NCBI GenBank assembly: GCA_018398585.1
Contig: JAGTTD010000022.1
Span: 8,471,501-8,535,500 of the forward strand
Direction: 5' to 3'
Origin: Simmondsia chinensis
Taxonomy: Eukaryota; Streptophyta; Magnoliopsida; Caryophyllales; Simmondsiaceae
Length of the DNA stretch: 64,000 bases
Shown: piece after piece, positions 53,640-64,000 of the stretch
How positions within the stretch are numbered: position 1 is the first letter of the stretch
Layout: each line of letters begins with the position of its first letter
Program-made: the position numbers and the translations under genes
Notes under the pieces: model-generated
What the model was told of the DNA's origin: nothing
The model's database searches: none
Seen by the model: the letters and a program-made list of their open reading frames with translations, nothing else

Positions 53640-55900
53640 AACGCTGCTTAATATTGTAAATATGGTTGGTATGGTTGATGAAAGCTCTTGTCAATCTGTG
53701 TTGATGATCAGTTGAAGAAATTAGAGCAAGCTTATCTCGAGGAGAATTGGCGGAAAAGCAATGAGATAATGATACAGGTATTGGACGCATGGCAGTAGGA
53801 AATTAAGGATCATCAGTTTGCAAACAGCAATCGAGATTGTGTTGGTGTTCTTGATGCAAATGAGTATCCGGAGCTAGTGGGTAGCATTAGACAACAAGAG
53901 TTCAATGTTGAGCAAAAAGAGAAAGTGGAATCTTTTGCTGTTGAAGATGAATTCGACCACGATAATGCCGAAATTGATGAACACAAGTTAGAAGAACCTG
54001 AGTTTGATCAAGATGATCATCATGAAGACTCTTTGCTAGAGTTAGAGTATTTTGTAGATGATGAGCTACCGCAAGATTTGCTTCCGGAATGGGAATATGA
54101 TTCACATGTCAAGAGAATGATAAAGAAAGCAAAGAGTAAAGCGAAGAGAAGCCATCTAAGTGAAGCAATGAAAGATTTTTGGGGTAAAAAGAAGTTGACA
54201 AACCCGAAATTGAAGCGTGAGGTTTTGTGTCAGCCTAAGGAGCTTCTGAGTTTGCAAGAACAGAACAATGGACAACTGGTTGTTGCTGCAATTAAGTCCA
54301 ATTTAGCTATAGGACATTAAGGTGATCCACTGGAAGAAGTTAGGATGCTTTTTGATCAACAAGAACTAACTCAAGATCCTGATTCTACCGATGTATATGT
54401 TAGTATATAAGGATTGGAAGTAGCAGAACCTTTGATTTCAACTGAAAAATTTGATGCTACTGTTGTAATAGCAATGAATACATAGTCAAATATGTTAAGT
54501 GCTTCTCCATGGCAAGTTGGCATGCAGAATCAGAACTTGAGGGAGTACTGACGGGTGAATTTTAGGTCAAAATTGTAGCATCTTCTCTGCTGAACAATCA
54601 CACTTTGTTGAAAAATCAGTTATTGCGACTGCGGTACCACATGTTGCAGGCCACAGTGTGCTTTTGAGTGGAGAAAAAGTGTATTCAAATACACATTCAT
54701 ATGACGAGTTGCCTCCTGATCCGGGAGAAGATTCTCAAGACTGTATGAAGCCGAAAAGAGTTGATTTTATGCTGAAAAGAATTACTCAAGCTACGACAGT
54801 GCGTTTCAAGGTTCAATGAAGGAGAAGCATGGTGTCTATACAAGCAATTGATTTGTTGGAGGTGTGTAAATTAAGTAAAGCACTGAAACAGATTCCGGTT
54901 CAGACCAAAATCAGTACAATCGATGCTTTAGCTGATGTAATTGATGTGGGAAGTCCCTTTGATCCGAGAAAGAATGAATTACAAGTATTTGGAGAAGCTA
55001 CGCATCCGGTGCTGCTGTTTGATGATGAAGAACCCGTGTAAGTGCAAGCATTGGTGGAAAAATGGTAGTGACTGTGGGTCATTGCGAAGTTAACATCAAA
55101 ACAAGCTGTGAAGACAGGGATTACACATGTTGCAAGCTGCATAATTCTCATGGCAATGAAGTTTCTGTTGTTCCAGAATTGGTGTTGCTTCGGTTCATAC
55201 AAAAGCGCTTACTTGAAGGGATGGTAATTGTTGCTAGTCGTTTGATGAATTGTGGATGGTTTGAAGAGGTGTTGGGTCTCAGGTATGGCCACATAGCTGG
55301 TGTGGAAAGCCAAGTAAAGACAAAGTTGATAGCATTTGAAAATGGGAACGAACAACAACTGAAGCCTCTTTATCACAAGCAGAACCTGAATGTGTTTGGG
55401 GTGATATGCTGGAGTGGTTCTAAATGGAAAAATCATATGCATAAGCTTCAATATTCCCTTAATGTTTGGATGGAAAAGATCAATGCAAGATTGAGGAAAA
55501 CTCCAGCTAAAATCAGAGTAAACATCAGCAAGGTAGTTTGGGACAGAACAACTCTGTGTTTGAAGAGGTTTTCAACTATTCAAGAGCTCTGTTGGTGTCT
55601 CCAATTGTTGTATTTGTTACTCATGTGTGGAATGGTTGATGAGGAAGCAAAGTTTGATCATTTGAAGCATGCTTGGTGGCTGGATGAGCTTGGGGTCCAA
55701 AGAAATCTGCTGTGCAGATTGAAAATGGTGAGCTGCAACATGAGCATTGCAATTGGGAAGGTTTGGGGTGTTGAAGTTAAGACGTTGGATCTTTGGCATT
55801 CAATAATGGTTTATGAACTCCTAATTTGTGTGATCTATGCAAGAGTTTGGTTGGTGCTATTATGGCTTTTGGAAGGTGTAATAACTTTTTCGCATCAATG
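53640..55900 (+). pseudogene. LARD-B ORF remnants
   Basis: 53877-54320 (147 codons) holds the acidic/basic segment IDEHKLEEPEFDQDD, SLLELEYFVDDE, PEWEYDSHVKRMIKKAKSKA and DFWGKKKLTNPKLKRE. It is in one frame across the point where LARD-A is shifted. YDELPPDPGE (about 54700), VSIQAIDLLEV to ELQVFGEATHPVLLFDDEEP (54829-55035) and NVFGVICWSGSKWKNHMHKL (about 55388-55450) follow. Together with LARD-A this outlines an ancestral protein of roughly 700 or more residues. The coiled-coil start seen in LARD-A is decayed here. Confidence 0.6.
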
Positions 55901-56570
55901 AGCTTCCATATGAACAAGAATCGAGCTGAAATTGGCAATAATTGCAGCTATGGGTTGTTTTGGTTAAACACTGCTGAATTTCTAAGTTCTGGAGCTCAAC
56001 ATGTGGAATTGGGAAGCAATCAAGTGTTTGATGAGCTTGGTTTGAGTTGGTTTAGTAAGTGGATGTTTAAGCAATGCAAATTTTGGATAAAATCCAAGAT
56101 GAAAGAGTTGCAGCTGCATTCTTATGGAATTACATTGTGTTTTGTTACCATGATCAAGAAATGGGGCTATTTGTGCTGAATGGGAAATGCCTACAAGCAG
56201 ATTTTGATGTTGGGTTCTCTTGGTTTGAGTTTGGAAGGCCTCCCGAGATGTTAAAGGACTTCATATGCATTTTTCTGTGGCTAACGACATACAAAATCTG
56301 TTGTGCAGCATTCTACAAGCAGAAATTCAGAAGTATTGATGAGTTTTGTGATTCTCAGCAGTAAGATGGAATTTTGAGCTGTGTTAACTGCATCAAGAGG
56401 TGCTGTGGATGTGTTGTTGATGTTTGGTTTGATCAGTGCAGACCTTCTGAAAAGTATTATGCATTCAAACGCAAGCATTGTATCAAAACAAGATGCCATC
56501 CTCATGTGTCAGCTGCATTCCAGATTGAGTTACTTCAGGTGTCTTCCAGCTGCATAACTCTAGCCAGAAG
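55901..56570 (+). pseudogene. LARD-B 3' coding remnant
   Basis: The frame 56074-56364 includes LQADFDVGFSWFEFGRPPEM, counterpart of LARD-A 22770-22830. Stops surround it. No domain known. Confidence 0.45.
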
Positions 56571-56635
56571 TTGATCTTCATTGTTACAACTCTCTTCCAT
56601 TCTTGAGGACAAAAATGTTTTCATGGGGAAGGGAA

Positions 56636-57192
56636 TGTTTTGATCTAAGAATCCGAGGCATGAGCTGATGGTGGCTGTGTTGCTGTCCTGCTGCTATGCT
56701 ACTGCTGTTATATGCTGTGTGCTACGATAGTGGCTGTCTTGCAACCATTTGATGATCATTTAGTGTAGGGAAGTTGTATTAGCTTGTTTATATTGTAAAT
56801 AGAATGCGTCTTGATGTAATTAGTTGCATAATTGTTAAGTCATGTAATAAGTGAGCTCTAGTGGCATGTAGCCTAGGTGGTCAATGGCCGGTCAAGGTTG
56901 GCGGCAAATTAGTTAGGTGGCGGTTAAGTCGGTTAGGCCATGGGTCCAAATGCATTGTATCCCTAGATATTTTTAGTCTAAACCATCCTAGGAGGAAGTA
57001 GTATAAATAGATGGCTCTAGCTTGTAATCCATAACAACTTTGATGAATGAATTTGATATCTTTTGATATCTCTTCTACTTTCTCATCTCCTTTCCCTTTT
57101 TTCTCATCTAAACTCTAAATTCTCTTCTCACCTCATACTCTCACTATCCCAACCAAGGTTGAGGTTTAAAAGCAATCTTTGAAACCTTAACA
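56636..57192 (+). repeat. 3' LTR of LARD-B
   Basis: 557 bases, co-linear with the 5' LTR apart from scattered changes and a short deletion near 56830. Followed by TSD ACGTG. Confidence 0.88.
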
Positions 57193-57197
57193 ACGTG

Positions 57198-57990
57198 TTC
57201 ACGATATTACGAACTTTTTAAAATGAAACCCGAGGAATCAATAAAAGAGATGTACTTTGGATTTCTTGATGTTACTAACAAATTCCGAGCCCTTGGAAAA
57301 ATGTATTCAAATGAGAAGCAAGTTAGTAAAATCCTAAGATATCTTTCTATTTCATGACAGAGCAAGGTTACCGCTCTTTGTGAAGCTTATAACCTCTTCA
57401 CTTATAAACTTGATCAACTAATATGAAATCTCATGACCAATGAGATTGACGTGGAAGAATTTAAAATGAAAAACGAAAGAAAAGTAATAGCATAGCATTT
57501 AAATCATCTCTAAGTGACGAAAATAATGAAAGTGATGATGAAGTTGTTATGTTGGCAAAAAAAGTTTTACAAACATCTTAATTTTAAAAAGGGTTTATCT
57601 TCCTCCAAAGATGAACCATCTTGCTATGAGTGTGGAGAAATCGGACATCTTAAGAGAGATTATCCCAAGTCAAAAAATAAGCAATTTTTCAACAATTTCA
57701 AAAAGAAGAACAAAAAGGAAGAATGGAAGAAAGCATTTGCAGCTTGTGGAGATAGCAACAATGATTCCGATTAAGAAAGTGAAGAGGAAGTAGCTCACTT
57801 TTGTCTCATGGCTATTGATGATGATAGCATTGAAGAAGATGAGGTGTGTATAAAAATTCAAAGCAAAAACCAAAAGTGGTACATGGATAGTGGTTGCTCA
57901 AGGCAAATGACAGGAGATAAATCTAAGTTCACTTCACTAAAGCCGAGAAAGGAAATGTCAATTTTGGTGACAACAGGAAAGGAAAAATAA
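57198..57990 (+). pseudogene. SIRE-like gag 3' part and protease, copy 2
   Basis: It continues gag (ELFKMKPEESIKEMYFGFLD, NKFRALGKMYSNEKQVSKIL) with some stops. The CCHC zinc knuckle CYECGEIGHLKRDYP (about 57630-57675) has the last Cys changed to Tyr. A Lys-rich stretch and an acidic tail follow. The protease part is WYMDSGCSRQMTGDKSKF (57870-57930) with Asp-Ser-Gly intact. After about 57990 the frame is lost. Confidence 0.85.
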
Positions 57991-58264
57991 TCGGTATTGA
58001 ATTCCTTGTGATGATGATGATATAGTAATCAAACTAATAAACATCACACCCTCATCCGAGGAGTAAGAAGCAGATAAACTCAAAGCTCTAATGGATGAAC
58101 CGAAAGGAAACAACCAAAATGTAGAATCCAACCCTCATCTGAGGAGTACGAAGCAGATAAACTCAAAGCTCTAATGGATGAACCGAAAGGAAACAACCAA
58201 AATGTAGAATCCAAAGAGAAAGACTTGCCACAAGATCGAAAATTCTTGAAGGATCATCCAACAA
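57991..58264 (+). repeat. 83-bp tandem duplication at the integrase deletion
   Basis: 'ccctcatccgaggagtaaga' at 58048 recurs at 58131 with the whole 83-base unit duplicated. Integrase, expected here (over 1 kb), is absent; only about 300 bases separate protease from RT. Confidence 0.75.
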
Positions 58265-59920
58265 GTGAAATCGTTTGTGTTCCAAGGTGTAAGAATGATG
58301 CATGCATTAACCAAATATTTTCATATAGCCGCGTTCATCTATCTTGACGAAACTAAAAACATAGAAGAAGCTCTTAATGACACAAATTGGATAATGGCAA
58401 TGGAGGAAGAGCTAAATCAATTCAAGAAAAGTGATGCGTGGGAACTTGTGGATAGATGTCAAGATCAGCAAGTCATCGGTACCAAGTGGGTCTACCGTAA
58501 CAAGAAAGATGATGAAGGTAATGTGGTAAGAAATAATGCAAGGTAGGTAGCCAAAGGCTATAACAAGAGGAAGCTATAGACTATGAGAAAACCTTTACTC
58601 CTGTTGCTAGATTAGAAGCTATTAGACTCTTACGTGCATTTACTTCATTTAAAAGCTTCAAACTTTTTCAAATGGATGTAAAAGTGCATTTTTAAATGGT
58701 TTTATTGAAGAAGAGGTTTATGTTGAACAACCATCCGGATTTGAGAACGACAAATTTTGCAACCATGTTTTTAAACTCAAATAGGCTCTCTATTGATTTA
58801 AACAAGCTCCTAGAACTTGGTATGAGAGATTGAATTCCTTTTTAATGCAAATTGAATTTTCAAAAGGAAAGGTTGACACTACACTTTTTATCAAGAACTC
58901 TAGACATGACAATCTTATTGCGCAAATTTATGTTGATGATATGATGTTTGGTGCTACCAATCCATCCCTTTGTGAAGAATTTGCAAATCTTATGAGTAGG
59001 GAATTCGAATTGAGTATGATGGGAGAAATCAACTACTTCCTTGGATTGCAAATCAAGCAAGGTAAGGAAGGAATTTTCATCAACCAAGCCAAGTATATCA
59101 AGGAAATGCCTAAGAAATTTGTTGTGGAAAATTACAAGGCAATCGCAACACCAATGCGCTTAACTCTTAAGTTAGATATGGATGAAAATGGTAAACAGGT
59201 GGATCAAAAGCTATGTCGAGGTATGGTCGGATCCCTTCTTTTCCTTACCGCAGGTAGGCCTGATATATTGCTCAGTGTATGTTTATATGCTAGATTTCAA
59301 GAATGTTCTAAGGAATATGTTTATGGGCTAGATTTCAAGTATGTCCTAAGGAATCTCATTTGTGTGCCGTGAAAAGAATATTTTAATACCTAGTTAATAA
59401 TCCTACCATAGGCTTATTTTACCCAAATTATGATTTCTTTGATTCAGTCAGATATAGTCATGCGGATTTTGCTTGATACAAATTGGACCGAAAATTAGCT
59501 AGTGGTACTTGTCAATTTCTTGGTCACGCTTTGGTGTCATGGTTTTGCAAAAAGCAAAATTCCATTGCTTTATCCATCACCGAGGTCGAATATGTTGCAT
59601 GGGGTAGTTGCTGTGCTCAAATGTTTTTGTTAATGCATTAGTTAAATGACTACGGCATTCTTATTGATCATGCTCCTGTAATGTGCAATAACACTAGTGC
59701 TATATGCTTAACTAAAAATCCGGTTCAACATTCTAGAACAAAGCATATTGAAGTTTGACATCATTTCATTCGTGATCGTGTACTTAAGGGTGATGCTATA
59801 ATGAAATTTGTTCCCACCAATGATCAATTAGCGAATATTTTCACTAAATCTCTAGGTGAGAAATCTTTTGCAATATTAGAAGTAGAATTGGTATGTGCAA
59901 TTTATCTTCATGAATTTGAT
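58265..59920 (+). pseudogene. SIRE-like RT and RNase H, copy 2
   Basis: EALNDTNWIMAMEEELNQF, WELVDRCQDQQVIGTKWVYR (58360-58500), then, with small shifts, FTPVARLEAIRLLRAF and FKQAPRTWYERLNSFLMQ. AQIYVDDMMFGATNPSLCEEF keeps the catalytic YVDD (about 58923-58950). MMGEINYFLGLQIKQ follows in the frame 58830-59372. RNase H pieces: CQFLGHALVSWFCKKQNSIA and TEVEYVAWGSCC (59500-59620). The C-terminus is PTNDQLANIFTKSLGEKSF (59813-59870). Stops and shifts make it inactive. Confidence 0.88.
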
Positions 59921-60036
59921 TATGTGATTTCATCATTGAGTTTTAATACTCAACATGAAAGAGCTCCAATGAACCAAGTATTCTTATCTAACTTATGGAT
60001 ATTAGAACTTGGATTATATTTTATCTTTAAGAGGGA

Positions 60037-60055
60037 GGGGGGGGGGGGGGGGGGG
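60037..60055 (+). repeat. G19 homopolymer after pol
   Basis: GAGGGA then 19 G. A second purine tract in this family that ended in a long G run. Confidence 0.8.
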
Positions 60056-60114
60056 TTAATTAATGAAAAATGACAATAAAAAAAAGCACAGAAAACAGGT
60101 CATGCTCTTTCCTT

Positions 60115-60174
60115 TGTGTGTCGACACACAGGCTGACAGTGACCTTCATTGTTTTTCTGTGTGTCGACACACAA
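60115..60174 (+). repeat. GTGTCGACAC palindromes outside the LTR
   Basis: Two copies of TGTGTGTCGACACACA at 60115-60130 and 60159-60174, between pol and the post-pol ORF. They are the same word as in the LTR promoters. Confidence 0.8.
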
Positions 60175-60645
60175 AGGGCAATCATAGGACTATAGTAGCT
60201 GCCCACTAACCGCTTTTTTTTCTTCTCTTTCTTCACATTTTCCCCATCTTCTCTCCTTTAACTCTCTCTCAAACCTTAACCTCTGTCTCTTAAAAATCTT
60301 TCAAAAATCATTAATCTCTCTCGAATTTCTACTATAAATGAAGTTTCTATCAACCTTTTAACATCACAACCTTAGGTTTTTGTTAAAAACTCATCTTTTT
60401 CACAAACCCTAACAAAAACCAAACCCAATAAAATTTTTCTCAAATAGTTTGTTGCTAGGAGCCCTCCCCGGAGGGGACTCAATTCAAGGTTGGTACAGTA
60501 CTAAAAAATACTCTATTTTCACTGCCATTTCATTATCATCAATAAAGTTTAAACACATCTCAAAATTTCATCCTTTTTTTAAAACCCTAAACATACCCAC
60601 GAAAGTTTTTTCTCTCTTTCTCCAAATCTCTTCAACCTTTAAGTC

Positions 60646-61731
60646 ATGGGTCACACAAAGATTTTGGAAACCACTTCCAAGATGAGATCCGGAAACAATG
60701 AAGGTGCTTCTTATTGAGGTCCTAGCTCAGTAAATTCCTCTAAACTCTTTCTCAAAAAGGAAGTGTTATTTGGTAGATTCATAGAATGGACTTGGGTTAG
60801 GAGAAACAACTTGGGCGAATTATTTACTTTATTTGAATGAGTAGGTTGGATTGAAATTTATTGTATAAGGGAACTGGTATACCTAGATTTAGTACGTGAA
60901 TTTTACTTCAACCTTACAATTTCTAAAACTACTCCTCTTGAATTATCCTCAATTGTTTTAGGCCAAGTAATTAAACTTAATGCATCTTCTATAAATTAAT
61001 TGCTTGGTTTTGTTTTTGATTAAGAGGATGATTTTGTTTTTCAGTGAGACATCTACCAATACCCACTCCCCAAATCTCATCGTAACTCCTTACTTGCACA
61101 AGTTTGGGGTGACATACCACTTTCTAACCTAAAGAAGCCAAACTCGAATGAATTAGGAGTGATTATTAAGTTAGCACAAAAATTGATTTGTATGAACATC
61201 ACTCCAAAATTAGATGGCTTCAACTCGGTCTCAGACTTGCATCTATTCCTTTTGCCTCAACTCCTAATAGGACACAAAATAAATCTTGGGGATTTAGTCT
61301 TAAAAATTCATGTTTGGTATTCATTCTCGAAAGACTAATCCCGCTAATGGACATCGCATTTTAACTAGGTCATCTTTACAAGTTCCATTCCATATCAAGA
61401 TGGCTCTCTTGAGACATCTTTGAAAAAGATGGGTTTAGAATTTAAACTCAATGAATTGGTAAAGAAACAAAACGTAGTTAGAAGAATAGAATAAATAGAA
61501 TAAACGAATGGGTAAAGAAACAAAAAGTAGTTAGGAGGATAGAATAAATAGATTAAGTTAGAGACAAGGAAGAGGAAGATTTTGATGGAGGTGATCGAGT
61601 TAATGAGGATGAATCTCAACTAGGACATCCGAAAAGAAGAAGTGTAAGAGAATGACTTACCTCTTTGCAAGAACAAGTGTCTAACTTACACTCAGACCTT
61701 GAGGAGTTCTGAAAGAAACATGATCCACCCT
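60646..61731 (+). pseudogene. Post-pol ORF, copy 2: plant transposon-protein-like
   Basis: It begins at the ATG of MGHTKILETTSKMRSGNNEG. Then come KKEVLFGRFIEWTWVRRNNL, LVREFYFNLTISKTTPLELS, INELLGFVFDEEDDF-like, LLAQVWGDIPLSNLKKPNSN, LAQKLICMNITPKLDGFN and LHLFLLPQLLIGHKINLGDL, in order with copy 1. The C-terminal acidic/coiled-coil part (RDKEEEDFDGGDRVNEDESQ, LTSLQEQVSNLHSDLEEF) is also present, after a small internal repeat near 61450-61540. Many stops. Position between RNase H and the 3' LTR is where SIRE-type elements carry an envelope-like ORF. The resemblance here is rather to the Transposase_32-like plant family. Confidence 0.6.
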
Positions 61732-62302
61732 AAAAAAAAATGTTAGATTTTATATCGTGCCGACAAAGACCTCTAATCTTTAGATTTATTTTCTTTTCTT
61801 CTTTTAAAGTTTTGGAGCCAAATTTTTCATTATTTTTCAAAATTCTACTTGAAGTGATGCAATTTTATGACTATATGAGAATGTGTACCATTTCCTTATG
61901 TTCATATACGCTCTTATTGACACTTTCTCTATACTTATCTTATGCATTTTGCTGATGACAAAGGGGGAGAAAAATTGATGTGTTGCTGTATAGTTATGTC
62001 CTAAAAATGATACTAGGTGTAAGTTAATTGAACATCTAACCCCAAGAATGCATCTACCATGGCATGAAGTATGTGTTTGATTGAGAAATGTTGAAAATGA
62101 TGATGATGTTAATATATTGAATGTGTGATTCCTAAAATGCATCAACTTAGTGGAAGCAATTAAGTTTGAACTTTAATCATGATATGAATTGCTCCATAAG
62201 TTCATGGTCATGTGTATGCTTTGATAAGTGAACACTTTTATGGTGAATTCTATACTTCAACTTTCACATTTCGAAGAGAAAACACCAAACATTTGTCATC
62301 AT

Positions 62303-62586
62303 CAAAAAGGGGGATTGTTGGTCCTAAAACCATTTATATTGTGATTTTGATGATAACAACCATATAAAGAGTCATTGTGTTTAAATTATTCTAATCTTGT
62401 TTCTAAGTGACGCATAAGAAAGCTAGGAAAAATCAAGGCTATTCATGTTTTTAAGTGACTCATAATAAGGGGGAAATTGGTTGCCGTAAAGCCATTTATA
62501 TTGTATTTTTGATGATAATAACATTGTAATTTTTCCTAGCCATTTTGATGATGACAAATGCTTGTCATCATCAAAAAGAGGGAGAT
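62303..62586 (+). repeat. Repeated PPT plus LTR-head cassette, copy 2
   Basis: Heads begin at 62316 and 62478, each after AAGGGGG-type purines, before the full LTR at 62587. Spacing and wording follow the cassette of copy 1, without its GC-rich insert. Confidence 0.8.
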
Positions 62587-62882
62587 TGTTGGCCTTAAAG
62601 CTATTTATATTATAATTTTGATGATAACAAACATTTTATGGGTCATTGTTTTTAAATTTTTCTAATCTTGTTTGTAAGTGACTCATAAGAAAGTTGGGAA
62701 AAATAAAGGCTAATCATGGTGATATCAAGCCTTCTAAGACGACGAATCAAGAGCAAAAGAGATCAAAGTTGAGGAGAAGACTCATCTAAATTGAAGAGAA
62801 TATGATCCAAGTCCAAGCGCCTTAAAGTTATTTATTTTTATCTAGGACTTAGAATCAGATATATCAATTGGGTCCAAGTCTC
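62587..62882 (+). repeat. LTR 3 of the SIRE-like array, truncated
   Basis: TGTTGGCCTTAAAGC up to 'gggtccaagtctc', equal to the first 296 bases of LTR 1 and LTR 2. It is broken by the gypsy LTR that starts at 62883. Confidence 0.85.
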
Positions 62883-63244
62883 TGTTTCACTTCAAGCTGT
62901 GTTTGAGGGTTAAAGGACATCAGAACTCTGCGTTTTGCTGGTTTATTAGCCGTAGGGGTTCAATTGTTAGTTTTGGCGCCATATTTTGATTGTTAGTTAA
63001 TAAGTCTGTTAAGCTTGTGTCCAGATGCATTAAATTTCTTGATAATTGCTTAGTTGATCTCGGTTGGTTCCTATTGTGTATAAAGTGTGATCTCTCTTGT
63101 AATAGAGAATTCACTGGATAAAAATTGATCTCTTTCCTCTCTCAACCCTAATTTCTTTCCAATTCTCATCTCTTTCACTTCTCTTCTCATCTCATACTCT
63201 TTTATCGCTAGGCTATGATTTAAGATTAATCTTGAATCATAGCA
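62883..63244 (+). repeat. 5' LTR of gypsy element F
   Basis: 362 bases, starts TGTTTCACTTC, ends AATCATAGCA, followed by the PBS. It has the pyrimidine-rich end 'cttctcatctcatactct' also found in LARD LTRs. The candidate target duplication on the left is GTCTC (62878-62882); the right side is outside the window. Confidence 0.75.
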
Positions 63245-63258
63245 ATTGGCATGAGAGC
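63245..63258 (+). promoter_or_regulatory. PBS of gypsy element F
   Basis: ATTGGCATGAGAGC, two mismatches from the tRNA-Met complement. Confidence 0.75.
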
Positions 63259-63299
63259 TTGTGTTTGTTGCCAATTAATCTTGTATTGGTTGATTGGAG

Positions 63300-64000
63300 A
63301 TGGCTAGATGCAAGAAGGGTGTACCAATGGCTGGTGGAGTTACAACTAGAGCAGATGCAGCTGCAAATGCTACTGTGAATGCTGCATATGCTGTTGGAGC
63401 GAGTGCTGAAGTTAAAAAATTTGAGCAGTTAAGACTTCAAATGGAGGAGATGTTTGTTAAAATGCAGCAATCACAGGGTCATAAGCTTGCTGAAAGATTA
63501 GATCAACGTTATTAGCAAATTGAAGTAAGATCTAAGGATTACAGCAGCAGATTACTAGATAGAATTTGCCTATGGGAGCTGGAGTCTTGTTAGCTCCTAG
63601 TTAGCATGATCGTTCTCCAGAGATTATGCAACCTCAGGCATTAGGATCAGTTGCCGGTCAATTTGATCATCCTCTAGATATGGTGCAGCCTCAGACATTC
63701 GACGCAAGTGAGAATGGCATAGTTAGTGATAGAGCCAATCGATTCTGGCAGCCTTGAGTTGAAATTGAACCATTTGATGGCAAGCAACCTCAGTCTTGAA
63801 TAAGAAGAGACGAGATGTACTTTCATTTCTTTCATATAGATGAGGCAGAAGAGGTGGAATTAGCGGCTGGTTATCTCCATGGAGATCAAGAGGTATGGTT
63901 TTATAGCTTTATAATCAGTAATCCTTCATTATCTTGGCCTGATTTTGTGGAGGAACTGTGTGAGAGGTACGGTGATGAGGATCCAAGAGATATTGTGGAT
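63300..64000 (+). pseudogene. Gypsy gag, partial (element F)
   Basis: The ATG at 63300 gives MARCKKGVPMAGGVTT, an Ala-rich stretch and the helical EQLRLQMEEMFVKMQQSQ, stopping at 63513. After stops and shifts, IEPFDGKQPQSWIRRDEMYF-like sequence appears from about 63760 (one stop in place of Trp). FFHIDEAEEVELAAGYLHGD, VWFYSF and WPDFVEELCERYGDEDPRDI follow to the window end, the Retrotrans_gag domain of Ty3/gypsy. Chromovirus type is likely from gag wording and tRNA-Met PBS. It continues beyond 64000. Confidence 0.8.

Larger units (their letters stand above)
52051..57192 (+). mobile_element. LARD-B: complete non-autonomous LTR retrotransposon
   Basis: LTRs 52051-52612 and 56636-57192 begin TGTTATGATCC or TGTTTTGATCT and end in TAA(T/C)A. 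The target duplication is ACGTG (52046-52050, 57193-57197), inside SIRE-like gag. PBS 52613-52627 (ATTGGTATCAAAGCC), polypurine GGGGAAGGGAA before 56636. The internal 4.0 kb aligns in order with LARD-A but with more stops and shifts. TATAAATA boxes at 52422-52429 and 57002-57009. No gag-pol domain is found. Confidence 0.9.
45417..62882 (+). mobile_element. Tandem SIRE-like copia array (LTR-internal-LTR-internal-LTR)
   Basis: Three LTR copies (45417-46941, 50108-51617, 62587-62882) alternate with two internal regions sharing the same gag start and the same post-pol ORF. The middle LTR serves both elements. Copy 1 lacks pol; copy 2 keeps RT and RNase H and is interrupted by LARD-B. The third LTR is cut by a gypsy insertion. 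Such arrays arise by recombination between neighbouring elements. The lineage is judged SIRE-like from the long gag-pol wording, TTGGCC LTR start and post-pol ORF. Confidence 0.85.

Overview
The window looks like nuclear DNA of a flowering plant with a large, repeat-rich genome. It is AT-rich, contains no convincing host gene, and is almost entirely LTR retrotransposons of plant type with TG...CA ends, 5-bp target duplications, and primer-binding sites (PBS) matching the 3' end of initiator tRNA-Met (TTGGTATCAGAGC). It also holds TTG-tailed SINEs, a small foldback MITE and several minisatellites. I cannot name the species. All calls are by eye, without alignment software.

Layout. 51-230: foldback MITE. 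813 to about 4900: LTR and stump of copia element A, interrupted by an inverted SINE, itself split by a gypsy-type LTR that carries a 182-bp triplication. 5590-7053 and 15577-18690: a minisatellite-rich tract, split by complete copia element B (7059-15576, TSD GGTTC). The tract ends with a 5S rRNA-headed SINE (17461-17724). 18691-24166: non-autonomous LTR element LARD-A (TSD TTATA). 24179-24373: second complete SINE. 25264-28690: LTR-less copia pol relic. 29947-44660: small gypsy-like element E carrying an antisense plant-mobile-domain relic. E is split by complete minus-strand copia element C (31211-41721), whose own LTR contains a solo gypsy LTR (31305-32733, TSD GCCCT). 44662-45330: copia LTR head fused to gypsy gag. 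45417-62882: tandem SIRE-like copia array LTR-internal-LTR-internal-LTR, with LARD-B (52051-57192, TSD ACGTG) inside the second gag. 62883-64000: start of a gypsy (probably chromovirus) element that runs off the window.

How the parts relate. A, B, C and the fragment at 44662 belong to one copia family in different states of decay. LARD-A and LARD-B are two members of one non-autonomous family. They lack gag-pol but share a degenerate, once-long ORF of unknown function, and their LTR ends, PBS and 3' tail resemble the gypsy element at the right edge. No protein-coding element looks intact, so mobility would have to come from elements elsewhere.

Most unusual signals: (1) the LARD family ORF; (2) an array of 7-bp-stem, 3-nt-loop hairpins with compensatory base changes in the untranslated leader of B, with similar hairpins in C; (3) a 5S rRNA-SINE chimera bounded by a target-site duplication; (4) an extra ORF downstream of pol in the SIRE-like elements resembling the 'putative plant transposon protein' domain; (5) a cassette of repeated polypurine-tract plus LTR-head modules before the 3' LTR; (6) LTR lengthening in B that swallowed PBS and leader.
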